Made by a program: the position numbers and the translations under genes
Notes under the pieces: generated by a model
Database searches by the model: none
Told to the model about the DNA's origin: nothing
Seen by the model: only the letters and a program-made list of their open reading frames with translations
Shown: positions 1-8,209 of the stretch, piece after piece
Numbering within the stretch: the stretch's first letter is position 1
How the letters are laid out: the number at the start of each line of letters is the position of its first letter
Assembly: GCA_002066995.1 (NCBI GenBank)
Contig: MWTC01000012.1
Coordinates: 62,001 to 126,000, forward strand
DNA: 64,000 nt
Direction: 5' to 3'
From: Sphingobacteriales bacterium UTBCD1
GTDB taxonomy: Bacteria; Bacteroidota; Bacteroidia; Chitinophagales; Chitinophagaceae

Positions 1-27
1 GCCCCGACAGAAATGCCGGGGTTTTTT
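1..27 (+). terminator. Rho-independent terminator of an upstream gene outside the window
   Basis: A short stem (CCCCG at 2-6 with CGGGG at 17-21) is followed at once by a run of six T at 22-27. It ends a + strand transcript whose gene lies before the window. The stem may extend past the window edge. The same CCCCGG-type stem recurs near 28.4 and 28.5 kb. Confidence 0.7.
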
Positions 28-42
28 CTTGCTTATGACTCT

Positions 43-50
43 TAAATTTG
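43..50 (+). promoter_or_regulatory. Bacteroidota -7 promoter element for murF
   Basis: TAAATTTG matches the Bacteroidota sigma-A -7 consensus TAnnTTTG exactly. It follows the terminator at 1-27 and ends 3 nt before the murF ATG at 54, so the mRNA would have almost no leader. No convincing -33 TTG is seen at the usual spacing. Confidence 0.55.
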
Positions 51-53
51 TGT

Positions 54-1334
54 ATGCGGATTGAAGAACTCTATAAAATATATCTACAAAACCCCTCCAT
101 TCAAACCGACTCAAGGAAACTGAGACCCGGTGATATTTTTTTTGCATTAAAAGGAGACAATTTCAACGGAAACAAATTTGCAAAACAGGCAATAGATTCC
201 GGTGCAGCTTATGCAGTCATTGATGAAAAAGAATTTGAAATCCCGGGTAAAACTATGCTGGTCGAAAACGTTCTTACATCTTTGCAGCAACTGGCAAAAC
301 ATCACCGGCTGCAATTCTCCATTCCCTTCTTTGCGATCACCGGCAGCAATGGTAAAACAACAACCAAGGAACTCATCCATGCTGTCCTGTCAACAACATA
401 CAAAACATACACTACCGAAGGAAACCTGAACAATCATATCGGCATTCCATTGACCCTATTGAAAATAAGATCCGATGCAGAAGTGGCGATCGTGGAGATG
501 GGCGCTAATCATATCGGAGAGATTGCTTCTTATTGCAGGATCGTCCTGCCCACTCATGGACTCATTACCAATTGCGGCAAAGCACATCTTGAAGGCTTTG
601 GCAGCGAAGAGGGCGTACGAAAAGGAAAAGGAGAACTTTATGACTATCTGAAAGCAAACAGCGGAACTGCTTTTGTAATGTGGGATTATGATTATCTCCG
701 GGAAATGAGCAAGGGTATTGCTGTGATCAATACTTACGGAACTCATGATTCGGAGATTGTAGGAGACATCATCGCCAGCGATCCGTTTTTACAGGTAAAA
801 TTTAAAAAAGGGACTACAATAACTGAAATACAAACTCATCTTGTGGGCGGGTACAACTTACCGAATGTTCTGGCTGCAGTGGCTGCAGGTAAATATTTTA
901 AAGTCACGGATGAAAAAATAAAGAATACTATAGGGAACTATATTCCTTCCAATAACCGTTCTCAATGGATCAGGATAGGTACTAATGATATTATCCTGGA
1001 TGCGTATAATGCCAATCCATCCAGCATGAAGCAGGCGATCGATAACTTTTCCAAAATGCATGCCCCCAATAAAATACTGGTATTAGGTTCCATGGCTGAA
1101 TTAGGAAACGATAGTATCAAAGAACACAAATCACTTCTGGAATTAATAAAAAGAACCGGGTGGAAAAATGTGATACTTGTAGGCGCTAATTTCGAAGCGA
1201 TCAGTTCGAATTATAACTGGTTCGCAGATTCTGCAAATGCCGGCGAATGGATTAAAGAACAAAATTTTCAAAACTGTACTTTTCTGGTAAAAGGCTCCCG
1301 CAGTATGCAAATGGAAAAAGCGATCAGGAATTAA
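54..1334 (+). CDS. murF: UDP-N-acetylmuramoyl-tripeptide--D-alanyl-D-alanine ligase (stand-alone MurF)
   Basis: This cytoplasmic Mur ligase uses ATP to add D-Ala-D-Ala to the UDP-MurNAc-tripeptide, the last cytosolic step of the peptidoglycan stem peptide. The protein has 426 residues, a normal MurF length. The ATP-binding P-loop GSNGKTTTK lies near residue 97, followed by the N-H-I-G segment and the DAYNANP motif of the C-terminal domain. I chose ATG 54. The in-frame TTG at 48 overlaps the TAAATTTG promoter element and cannot begin the coding sequence if that promoter is used. A second MurF domain, fused to alanine racemase, lies at 37507-40026, so the window carries two. The gene is monocistronic: a terminator lies before it, and a hairpin follows whose T-run faces the opposite strand. 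Confidence 0.95.
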   Translation: MRIEELYKIYLQNPSIQTDSRKLRPGDIFFALKGDNFNGNKFAKQAIDSGAAYAVIDEKEFEIPGKTMLVENVLTSLQQLAKHHRLQFSIPFFAITGSNGKTTTKELIHAVLSTTYKTYTTEGNLNNHIGIPLTLLKIRSDAEVAIVEMGANHIGEIASYCRIVLPTHGLITNCGKAHLEGFGSEEGVRKGKGELYDYLKANSGTAFVMWDYDYLREMSKGIAVINTYGTHDSEIVGDIIASDPFLQVKFKKGTTITEIQTHLVGGYNLPNVLAAVAAGKYFKVTDEKIKNTIGNYIPSNNRSQWIRIGTNDIILDAYNANPSSMKQAIDNFSKMHAPNKILVLGSMAELGNDSIKEHKSLLELIKRTGWKNVILVGANFEAISSNYNWFADSANAGEWIKEQNFQNCTFLVKGSRSMQMEKAIRN

Positions 1335-1350
1335 TATAAGATCACCATAT

Positions 1351-1377
1351 TAAAAAAGTCTGCAATATGCAGACTTT
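1351..1377 (-). terminator. Terminator for tRNA-Ser (minus strand)
   Basis: A perfect 10-bp inverted repeat (1355-1364 with 1368-1377, 3-nt loop) lies right after the tRNA-Ser 3' end. Read on the minus strand, the stem is followed by six T. On the + strand only three T follow, so any effect on murF transcripts would be weaker. Confidence 0.75.
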
Positions 1378-1378
1378 G

Positions 1379-1465
1379 CGGAGAGGAAGGGATTCGAACC
1401 CTTGATACCCTTTCAGGTATACACACTTTCCAGGCGTGCCTCTTCAACCACTCGAGCACCTCTCC
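1379..1465 (-). tRNA. tRNA-Ser, anticodon GGA
   Basis: On the minus strand the sequence folds as a class II tRNA of 87 nt. The acceptor stem is GGAGAGG/CCTCTCC with discriminator G. The anticodon loop is CTGGAAA, giving anticodon GGA (reads UCC/UCU). A long variable arm precedes the GGTTCGAATCC T-loop segment. The long variable arm and G discriminator fit serine. The 3' CCA is not encoded (the genome gives GCA, where G is the discriminator). Confidence 0.95.
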
Positions 1466-1497
1466 TGATCAGGTTTGCAAAAATACTGGTTGAACTA

Positions 1498-2265
1498 TTA
1501 GAGACCGAATAATTTTACCGCATTCTGTGTGGTGATCCGGGCAATTTCTTCCAGTGGAAGTTGCTTGACCTCAGCCAATTTTTGAGCAACATACTTTATA
1601 TAGGCCGGCTCATTTCTTTTTCCCCGGTAAGGTACAGGAGCAAGATAGGGAGCATCAGTTTCCAGTACCACATTAGCCATGTTCAGTCCGGACATTACTT
1701 TATCCAATCCCGATTTTTTAAATGTCAAAACACCGCCTATTCCAAGATAAAACCCAAGATCAATGATCTGATGAGCCTGATCTGAGGTCCCCGAAAAACA
1801 ATGAAAGACTCCTTTTAATTTTCCTTTTTGATTCTTCCTTGCTATTTCAATGCATTCATCAATGGAATTCCTGGAATGGATAACAATAGGAATATCATGC
1901 TCCATTGCCCATTCGATCTGCTGTTGAAAAACTTCTATCTGCTGATCCTTGTAAGTAAGATCCCAATAGAAATCCAGCCCGGCCTCGCCAATGGCAATGA
2001 ACTTTCTTTGCTTCAAATAACCACTTACAATCTTTATTTCTTCTTTGTAATTTTCTTTCACCGAGCAGGGATGAAGTGCCATCATGCTCAGGCATTGACC
2101 GGGGAAATTTTTTTCTGTTTCTAAAACACGGACATGAGTTTCTGAATCAATGGCAGGCATCAGTATTTTCATTACTGATTCTTTCTCCGCTCTGTCTATC
2201 GCTTCTTTGCGGTCATGATCAAATTCACTCAAAAAAATATGCGAATGTGTATCAACCAGTTTCAT
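1498..2265 (-). CDS. tatD: TatD family metal-dependent DNase
   Basis: This is a TIM-barrel amidohydrolase-fold nuclease of the TatD/YcfH family, 255 residues, the usual size. Visible metal-ligand motifs are DTHSH at residues 5-9, GEAGLDFYWD near residue 93, the HSR motif, HCFSG and ETDAP. TatD proteins act as 3'-5' DNases in DNA repair and turnover; the physiological substrate here cannot be told. The gene lies head-to-tail with tRNA-Ser on the same strand. A possible 49-residue ORF ends one base before its ATG, which could mean translational coupling if that ORF is real. Confidence 0.92.
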   Translation of the reverse strand: MKLVDTHSHIFLSEFDHDRKEAIDRAEKESVMKILMPAIDSETHVRVLETEKNFPGQCLSMMALHPCSVKENYKEEIKIVSGYLKQRKFIAIGEAGLDFYWDLTYKDQQIEVFQQQIEWAMEHDIPIVIHSRNSIDECIEIARKNQKGKLKGVFHCFSGTSDQAHQIIDLGFYLGIGGVLTFKKSGLDKVMSGLNMANVVLETDAPYLAPVPYRGKRNEPAYIKYVAQKLAEVKQLPLEEIARITTQNAVKLFGL

Positions 2266-2266
2266 T

Positions 2267-2416
2267 TCATGTACTTAACCTGATGCAAATCTGAACAAAA
2301 TTGTTTACATCCGCTGTGGCCGGACTTAGATAATTGCAACCGGCAAATTTCAGAAGTTCATTAGCCAAACAGCAGTCTTCAAACCGCTCATGCCAATTGA
2401 AGTTAACCAGTTTCAT
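2267..2416 (-). CDS. possible 49-residue protein of unknown function
   Basis: ATG at 2416 to TGA at 2267-2269. The product starts MKLVNFNWHERFEDCC, contains four cysteines and has a mixed, protein-like composition and codon choice. The TGA is separated from the tatD ATG by one base, a spacing typical of operon partners. Its first residues (MKLV) resemble the tatD start (MKLVDTH), so a partial duplication of that start is possible. I do not recognise a family. A 50-codon open frame can occur by chance, so support is weak. Confidence 0.25.
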   Translation of the reverse strand: MKLVNFNWHERFEDCCLANELLKFAGCNYLSPATADVNNFVQICIRLST

Positions 2417-2497
2417 ATCTTACCCGAACTTACCCTAAACTGTACTAAATTGTGAGACAGGGTATTCGTTGAATAATTGGTAATCAAAGATAAAGGC

Positions 2498-2635
2498 TCA
2501 AATATTAGCCCCGTCACCCGATGGTAGAAGTTTCCGTATTTTATAAGAAGAACCCACTATTCTCACAGTGAAAGTATATCCAGAAACATACATCTTCGAC
2601 TTAAAAATGAGAGTACCGGCTCCCGGTTCTTTCAT
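2498..2635 (-). CDS. possible 45-residue protein of unknown function
   Basis: ATG at 2635 to TGA at 2498-2500. The product begins MKEPGAGTLIFKSKMYVSG and is basic in its second half. It lies upstream of, and in line with, the 49-residue ORF at 2267-2416, leaving an 81-bp spacer. No family is recognised. It could equally be a fragment of a decayed gene. Confidence 0.22.
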   Translation of the reverse strand: MKEPGAGTLIFKSKMYVSGYTFTVRIVGSSYKIRKLLPSGDGANI

Positions 2636-2724
2636 AATAAATTGAATAACATACTAAATAAGTTTGCGTTTTTTAAAAAATATTATACCTTTAAACCAGT
2701 TTTCATAGGGTACGGATTAAAAAC

Positions 2725-2757
2725 GGGCCAGGGTTTCTACCCAGGCCCTAACTTTTT
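2725..2757 (-). terminator. Terminator downstream of the deacetylase gene
   Basis: A stem of two 9-nt arms (2725-2733 and 2740-2748, one A-A mismatch) follows the deacetylase stop. On the minus strand it is followed by G and five T. On the + strand TAAC and six T follow, so it could work in both directions. Confidence 0.6.
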
Positions 2758-2772
2758 TATAAGGGATTCAAC

Positions 2773-3465
2773 TCACTTAAGACTTTCTTCCAGTACTTTC
2801 AAATTGACCTGATCAGTTGCAGGTTCATTGACAGAATCCTGTAATGAATGGAAACGAAACCCTTTTTCATGAAAGAATTTCAATGTCTGCGGTAAAGCAT
2901 ATTTTATTCTTGGAGAGGCTTTGCTGCTATCATGGAAAACAACAATGGAGCCCGGCTTTGCATATTGTAATACGTTCAATGCGCAATGTTCCGGTGAAAT
3001 GCCAAGGTCAAAATCTCCGCTCAGCACATCCCACATCACCACTTTTATTCTGAGTTTGTTCATGTACTCAGATAACCTTTTAAATTGAGATATCTTTATC
3101 CTTCCATAGGGCGGGCGGAACAGGGAAGAATCAATCAGGCCGGAAGCCTTTTTTACATCCTCGAGGTAAGTTTTGTTTTTGGTCTTCCATCCATTCAGAT
3201 GATGGTAGGTATGATTGCCCACTGCGTGACCTTCATCTAATATTTTTTTGTACACGTCAGGATACGCAGCCACATTTTTACCAATACAAAAAAATGTTGC
3301 CTTGGCCTGGTACTTTCTTAATTCATCGAGGACAAATGAAGTGACTGAAGGATGAGGTCCGTCATCAAAAGTGAGATATAATATTTTTTCACTGGTTTCC
3401 ACATTCCAGCAAAGTGATGAAAACAGTTTTTTAATCAGCCATGGTGTTTTAACCGGGTATCTCAT
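2773..3465 (-). CDS. NodB-type polysaccharide deacetylase family protein
   Basis: This is a carbohydrate esterase family 4 (NodB homology) protein of 230 residues. The metal-binding and catalytic motifs are clear: TFDDGPHP near residue 32 (DD motif), NHTYHH (the H-x3-H zinc ligands) and RPPYG (motif 3). These enzymes remove N- or O-acetyl groups from chitin-like polymers, peptidoglycan or exopolysaccharide; the substrate cannot be told from sequence. No classical signal peptide is evident: the N-terminus is short and basic, then goes into the domain. The gene is divergent from gltX. Confidence 0.9.
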   Translation of the reverse strand: MRYPVKTPWLIKKLFSSLCWNVETSEKILYLTFDDGPHPSVTSFVLDELRKYQAKATFFCIGKNVAAYPDVYKKILDEGHAVGNHTYHHLNGWKTKNKTYLEDVKKASGLIDSSLFRPPYGRIKISQFKRLSEYMNKLRIKVVMWDVLSGDFDLGISPEHCALNVLQYAKPGSIVVFHDSSKASPRIKYALPQTLKFFHEKGFRFHSLQDSVNEPATDQVNLKVLEESLK

Positions 3466-3562
3466 ATCCTCATAAATTGCTTAGTTCAGGAAACAGGACT
3501 AAGATACATAATTACACTTATTGTTGTTCCTTGTTCTCAGCTTTGTTCATGCGCCATCCAAC

Positions 3563-3592
3563 TTGCCTCTTATGGCTTCCATCTTATCTTTG
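3563..3592 (+). promoter_or_regulatory. Promoter of gltX
   Basis: TTG at 3563-3565 lies 19 nt before TATCTTTG at 3585-3592, matching the Bacteroidota pattern TTG-N19-TAnnTTTG. The element ends 6 nt before the ATG at 3599, so transcription would start at or very near the start codon. Confidence 0.6.
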
Positions 3593-3598
3593 CCATCT

Positions 3599-5119
3599 AT
3601 GGAAAAAAGAGTCAGGGTACGTTTTGCTCCATCGCCAACCGGCGGGCTCCATTTGGGGGGTATGAGAACTGTTTTATATAATTATCTTTTTGCCAAACAA
3701 CATAATGGAGATTTCATCCTTCGCATCGAAGACACCGACCAAAGCCGGTATGTGCCCGGAGCCGAACAATACATTTTTGACTGCCTGAAATGGGCCGGGC
3801 TGGAACCGGATGAAAGTCCTGTGCATGGCGGATATTATGGCCCCTACCGCCAGAGCGAAAGAAAAGATATTTACCGGAAATATGCCGGGCAACTGGTAAA
3901 TGACGGATATGCATATTATGCTTTTGACACTCCGGAAGAATTAGAAAAGATGCGGCATGAACTCAGAACCGAATCCAATCCTTCTCCTCAGTATGATCAT
4001 AATGTCCGCATGAAAATGCGCAATTCACTGACCTTACCGGCAGAAGAAACAAAAAAACTCCTGGCTGAAAATGTGCGCCACGTGATACGCATTAAAGTAC
4101 CGGAACATGAGACATTAATCTTAAAAGATATGATCAGGGGTGATGTGCAATTCGATACATCTGTAGTGGATGATAAAGTATTGCTGAAAGCGGATGAAAT
4201 GCCTACATATCATTTAGCGGTGATCGTAGATGACTACCTGATGAAAATATCACATTCTTTCCGGGGTGAAGAGTGGCTGTCATCAGCTCCCGTTCATATT
4301 TTATTGTGGAAATATCTGGGATGGGAAAAAGATATGCCGCAATGGGCGCATCTGCCTTTGATACTTGGCCCCAATGGCAAGCTGAGTAAAAGAGATGGCT
4401 CCAAATACGGCTTCCCTGTCTTTGCCATGAACTGGACCGATCCGCAATCGGGTGAATTGACAGAAGGATTCAAAGAAAAAGGATTTCTGCCGGAAGCATT
4501 CATCAACTTTCTCGCCATGCTCGGATGGAATGACGGTACCGAACAGGAGATTTTTACGAAAGAAGAACTGATCCAAAGATTTTCGATGGAGAAGGTTCAT
4601 AGCGGCGGAGCCAAATTTGATTACGAAAAAGCAAAATGGTTCAACCATGAATGGATGAAGAGGTCTGAGGCCGGAAGACTGAAGCAGGAAGTTAAAAACC
4701 TCCTACTTGATAAAGGCATTGATAAAATTGATGATTCTTTTTTGAAAAAAGTGATCGGCCTGGTAAAAGAAAGATGTGTTTTGATCACTGATTTTTACGA
4801 TCAATCTTATTTTTTCTTTAAAGCGCCTGAACAATATGATCTGGCTTCGGTAAAACCAAAGTGGAATGAGGAAAAGAAATTATTTTTTGCCGAGGTAATA
4901 AGGAACTACGAATTGAATAATGTATGGATCGCTGAAGACCTTGAAACCAATTTTAAAGAAATCGCTTCTGCCAATAAGATCAAACCGGGAGAAGTACTGC
5001 TTCCGTTACGGATCATGCTGGTGGGAGGGAAATTCGGGCCGGGTGTCTTTGCCATCGCTGAATTGCTGGGAAAAGAAGAAACCATTCACCGTATAAAAAA
5101 AGCATTGCCTCTTTTCTAA
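3599..5119 (+). CDS. gltX: glutamate--tRNA ligase
   Basis: This class I aminoacyl-tRNA synthetase charges tRNA-Glu. It has 506 residues from ATG 3599, the normal length. The HIGH-type signature (PSPTGGLHLGG) begins near residue 11 and the KMSKS-type loop (GKLSKRDG) lies near residue 261. The frame is open back to 3521, but the extra 26 residues are unrelated to GltX N-termini. A consensus promoter at 3563-3592 lies inside that extension, so I start at 3599. The gene overlaps the convergent aldo/keto reductase stop by 4 nt. Confidence 0.96.
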   Translation: MEKRVRVRFAPSPTGGLHLGGMRTVLYNYLFAKQHNGDFILRIEDTDQSRYVPGAEQYIFDCLKWAGLEPDESPVHGGYYGPYRQSERKDIYRKYAGQLVNDGYAYYAFDTPEELEKMRHELRTESNPSPQYDHNVRMKMRNSLTLPAEETKKLLAENVRHVIRIKVPEHETLILKDMIRGDVQFDTSVVDDKVLLKADEMPTYHLAVIVDDYLMKISHSFRGEEWLSSAPVHILLWKYLGWEKDMPQWAHLPLILGPNGKLSKRDGSKYGFPVFAMNWTDPQSGELTEGFKEKGFLPEAFINFLAMLGWNDGTEQEIFTKEELIQRFSMEKVHSGGAKFDYEKAKWFNHEWMKRSEAGRLKQEVKNLLLDKGIDKIDDSFLKKVIGLVKERCVLITDFYDQSYFFFKAPEQYDLASVKPKWNEEKKLFFAEVIRNYELNNVWIAEDLETNFKEIASANKIKPGEVLLPLRIMLVGGKFGPGVFAIAELLGKEETIHRIKKALPLF

Positions 5120-6105
5120 CCCAGGCTTTGGATCAGTTCCATCACCGGAACAAGACCTGTAAGTCCCAATTGTTCGATCATATTCAGATCTGCTTCATCC
5201 AGTCTTTTCAGGCCGGTGGTATTGGCATCTGCATGTGCAGTGGTACGGATACCCGCAATCACGGTGGACACTTCGGGGTAACTCAGCACATAGCTCAAGG
5301 ATAACTGTGTCTTATTCATTCCATATTTTTCACACAGATCCCAAACCGGTTGTAATGCTTCATTGGTAGTACGGACCACTTCCGGTGTAATCCTGTTCTT
5401 CCTGTGATCATTTTCAGAAAATGAGAATTGATGATCGAACTTACCGGTCAGCAATCCAAATTGTAATGCCATTCTTGCAATGACTCCGTAACCTTTTTCT
5501 CCTGCTATTTTCAGTAACGGTAATGATCTTTGATTCAGCAGGCTCAAAACCAACTGAAACCCATTGCCTATATTGTTCTCTAAAAAATATTCTGCTTCCG
5601 GCAACGGATCAAATGTATTCAATGATAGACCCCAGTAACGGATCTTACCCTGCTGCTGCAATTGCATCATGGCTTCAATGCATTCTTCGTTTTGCAGGTG
5701 CTGCAATCTTGCCGTGTGCAATTGATAATAGTCTATGACCTCACGCCGCAATCTTTTCAGGCTGGCATCGCAGGCTTTTAAAATATGATCTTTGGAATAA
5801 TCTACGGTGAACCTGTTATCCCTCGATACATTTCCTGCTTTGGTGGCAATGATGACCTCTTTGTTATTCCCCAGCATTGCGCCGAGCAATTCTTCCGAAT
5901 GGCCCAATCCGTAAATATCTGCCGTATCAAAAAAATTGATCCCGAGATCCAATGCACGGTGAATTGCTTTTTTAGATTCTTCATCATCGGCATCGCCCCA
6001 TCCTATCGCCGTATTTCCAATCATCGCCCCGCCTCCAACGGCCCAGGCGCCAAACCCGATCTCACTTACTGTCAGATCCGTATTCCCGAATTTTCTGTAA
6101 TGCAT
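5116..6105 (-). CDS. aldo/keto reductase
   Basis: This NADPH-dependent TIM-barrel oxidoreductase has 329 residues. The N-terminal strand GFGAWAVGG, the FFDTADIYGLG motif with the catalytic Asp and Tyr, and a central ATKAG lysine motif are all present. The family reduces aldehydes and ketones, or oxidises sugars; the sequence resembles the AKR11/AKR12-type general stress or sugar group and gives no specific substrate. It is convergent with gltX (4-nt stop overlap) and divergent from the membrane protein at 6116, with only 10 nt between starts. Confidence 0.92.
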   Translation of the reverse strand: MHYRKFGNTDLTVSEIGFGAWAVGGGAMIGNTAIGWGDADDEESKKAIHRALDLGINFFDTADIYGLGHSEELLGAMLGNNKEVIIATKAGNVSRDNRFTVDYSKDHILKACDASLKRLRREVIDYYQLHTARLQHLQNEECIEAMMQLQQQGKIRYWGLSLNTFDPLPEAEYFLENNIGNGFQLVLSLLNQRSLPLLKIAGEKGYGVIARMALQFGLLTGKFDHQFSFSENDHRKNRITPEVVRTTNEALQPVWDLCEKYGMNKTQLSLSYVLSYPEVSTVIAGIRTTAHADANTTGLKRLDEADLNMIEQLGLTGLVPVMELIQSLG

Positions 6106-6115
6106 GCCGTAATAT

Positions 6116-7696
6116 ATGAATTACCTGAAAATAACTACCTTAACCTCTATGAACGATGCAAGATCACTGAACAGATTTCTCTGGCTGCTGATCGTTATCA
6201 AACTGATCTTGCCTTTTTTCCTGCAAAACAGTTTTTACCAGCCTCACCGCGATGAATACCTGTACCTGGCCGAAGCCCATCACATGAGCTGGGGCTATAT
6301 GGAAGTGCCTCCATTGCTGAGCCTCCTTGCATGGATCACTAATTTCTTTGGCGGTAGTATGTTCTGGATAAGGATCTGGTCGGATCTTTTCGGCGCTCTT
6401 ACTTTTTTGCTGACAGGCAAGATCATCATTTCACTGGGAGGAAAAACATTTGCACTCTTAATGGGATCACTGTCTTTCATACTGGATGGTTATATGCGGC
6501 TGTTCTTTCTTTTCATGCCCAACTTCCTGGATGTTTTTTTCTGGACACTCATTGCATTCTCACTGATACGTTATGTACAAACGGAAAAGAACAAATGGCT
6601 TTATTGGTTTGGCGTTGCTGCCGGGCTGGGAATGATGAGCAAATACTCCGTGGCATTTTATATCATCAGCATTCTTGCAGGTATGCTCCTGACAAAAAAC
6701 AGGAAAGTTTTTGCCAACAAACATTTTTATTATGCTTCCCTGATAGCCTTGCTGATCTTTTTACCCAATATCCTCTGGCAATATGAGCACCGATTCCCTG
6801 TCATCAATCACATGGATGAATTGCAGCAGGAACAATTAAAATATAATTCTGCCACCGGGTTTATGGCAAGCCAGGTCATGATGAACCTGCCCTGCATTTT
6901 TATCTGGGTAACCGGATTGATCTACGTCTCATTTATCTCATCAGGGAAAAAATACCGTTTTACCGGATGGTCGTATCTGCTTGTGATCATTTTACTGATC
7001 GTACTGAGAGGAAAGGATTATTATGCGCTGGGCGCTTACCCTGCATTGTTTGCTTTCGGGGCTTATCATCTGGAAAAAGTAACATCCCTCCGCCTGCGTT
7101 GGACCCGGTATGCCATGCTCATATTTTCTTTTGGCCTTGGAATTTTCGGTATGCCATTAACCATGCCTTTGGCAAAGCCGGAAACACTGGTCAGGTATTA
7201 TGAAAAAACAGGGCTTAATAAAACGGGGAGTTTTAAATGGGAAGATCAGAAAATGCATCCCTTGCCACAGGACTTTGCCGATATGATGGGATGGAAAGAA
7301 CTGGCAATGAAAACCGGAAATGTTTATAACAGTTTGCCTCCCGGAGAGAGAACAAAAACTATGGTTTACTGCCGGGGCTATTTTACTGCCGGAGCATTGA
7401 ATTATTACAGGAAAGAAGCCGGCTTGCCCGAAGTGTACAGTGATAATGCTTCGTTTCTTTTTTGGATGCCGGATAAATATGATATTAAAAACCTGATCCT
7501 GGTGGGCCATACCATGCCCGGAAAAGATGATATCGTTTTTCAGCAATTTGAAAAAGCCGGCATTAAAGATTCCATTGACATGCCTTTATTCAGGGAAAAC
7601 GGAATGAAAATTATTTTATTCGAACATGGAAATGATTCATTGAACAGTATCATTGAGAAAGAAGTGGCCGGGCTGAAAAGTAAATTTCAGCGTTAA
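6116..7696 (+). CDS. glycosyltransferase family 39-like (ArnT/PMT-type) integral membrane protein
   Basis: A 526-residue polytopic membrane protein with roughly ten or more hydrophobic segments in its first 370 residues and a soluble C-terminal region. The first loop carries QPHRDEYLYL, the acidic RDE motif typical of the GT-C fold family that includes ArnT and protein mannosyltransferases. These transfer sugars from polyprenyl-phosphate donors to lipid A or proteins in the periplasm; the acceptor here is unknown. The listed ATG could be replaced by a second at 6149 (residue 12), which would place the first transmembrane helix closer to the N-terminus. The close divergent neighbour is an aldo/keto reductase. 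Confidence 0.88.
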   Translation: MNYLKITTLTSMNDARSLNRFLWLLIVIKLILPFFLQNSFYQPHRDEYLYLAEAHHMSWGYMEVPPLLSLLAWITNFFGGSMFWIRIWSDLFGALTFLLTGKIIISLGGKTFALLMGSLSFILDGYMRLFFLFMPNFLDVFFWTLIAFSLIRYVQTEKNKWLYWFGVAAGLGMMSKYSVAFYIISILAGMLLTKNRKVFANKHFYYASLIALLIFLPNILWQYEHRFPVINHMDELQQEQLKYNSATGFMASQVMMNLPCIFIWVTGLIYVSFISSGKKYRFTGWSYLLVIILLIVLRGKDYYALGAYPALFAFGAYHLEKVTSLRLRWTRYAMLIFSFGLGIFGMPLTMPLAKPETLVRYYEKTGLNKTGSFKWEDQKMHPLPQDFADMMGWKELAMKTGNVYNSLPPGERTKTMVYCRGYFTAGALNYYRKEAGLPEVYSDNASFLFWMPDKYDIKNLILVGHTMPGKDDIVFQQFEKAGIKDSIDMPLFRENGMKIILFEHGNDSLNSIIEKEVAGLKSKFQR

Positions 7697-7753
7697 GCGT
7701 ATTTTCGTATAGTTTTAATTGAACAGGTAACCTAATTTTTAAAAAGATCCGCA

Positions 7754-8200
7754 ATGAGCAAGACTACAAGTCCACACTCCGGGGGATTTAAGGGACAAAG
7801 GCCCATTCGTGTTTTAGTAGCAAAAGTGGGGCTCGATGGTCACGACCGGGGCGCCAAAGTAATTGCTACGGCACTGCGTGATGCGGGAATGGAAGTGATC
7901 TATACCGGGCTAAGGCAAACTCCGGAGATGGTTGCAGCAGCAGCATTACAGGAAGATGCGGATGCCATCGGCATCAGCATTCTCAGCGGGGCTCACATGA
8001 CAGTGTTTCCAAAACTGCTGCAACTCCTGAAAGAGAAAGGGATGAATGATGTGTTGCTTACCGGCGGTGGCATCATTCCCGGGGATGACATGAAAAAACT
8101 GAATGAAATGGGCGTGGGAAAATTATTTGCTCCCGGCGCTCCCACTCATGAGATAGCCGAATACATCAGGGATTGGGTAAAAAACAACCGGAGTTTTTAA
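7754..8200 (+). CDS. stand-alone cobalamin-binding domain protein (methylmalonyl-CoA mutase C-terminal domain type)
   Basis: The 148-residue protein consists only of the B12-binding Rossmann-like domain found at the C-terminus of acyl-CoA mutases. The base-off/His-on motif DGHDRG is near residue 34 (Asp-x-His-x-x-Gly), followed by the SILSG segment and the [11 protein letters not shown] loop. Split mutases use such a protein as a separate subunit; here no catalytic subunit is adjacent. A methylmalonyl-CoA epimerase lies at 44956, so the propionate route is probably present in the genome. The C-terminus ends a few residues after the domain, so it is not a truncated large gene. Confidence 0.88.
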   Translation: MSKTTSPHSGGFKGQRPIRVLVAKVGLDGHDRGAKVIATALRDAGMEVIYTGLRQTPEMVAAAALQEDADAIGISILSGAHMTVFPKLLQLLKEKGMNDVLLTGGGIIPGDDMKKLNEMGVGKLFAPGAPTHEIAEYIRDWVKNNRSF

Positions 8201-8205
8201 ATTTG
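8198..8205 (+). promoter_or_regulatory. TAnnTTTG promoter element before the small ORF at 8210
   Basis: TAAATTTG matches the -7 consensus and overlaps the stop codon of the B12-binding gene. The small gene ATG lies 4 nt further on. A TTG at 8173-8175 sits 22 nt upstream, slightly longer than usual. The element could give the small gene its own leaderless transcript, or the match could be chance. Confidence 0.4.
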
Positions 8206-8209
8206 TAAC

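Larger units (their letters stand above)
2266..2772. other. 507-bp interval with no recognised gene
   Basis: The gap between tatD and the deacetylase holds the deacetylase terminator (2725-2757) and two short minus-strand ORFs (2267-2416 and 2498-2635, listed separately). I see no repeat, tRNA or consensus TAnnTTTG promoter that I can defend. Confidence 0.5.

Noticed and set aside
48-53. TTG start for murF two codons upstream of ATG 54
   Set aside because: The TTG is part of the TAAATTTG promoter element, and ATG 54 gives the normal N-terminus.
3521-3598. Longer N-terminus for gltX
   Set aside because: The added residues are unrelated to GltX and would cover the consensus promoter at 3563-3592.
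5785-6255. 156-residue + strand open frame
   Set aside because: It lies antisense to the aldo/keto reductase gene and overlaps the next real gene; composition is atypical.
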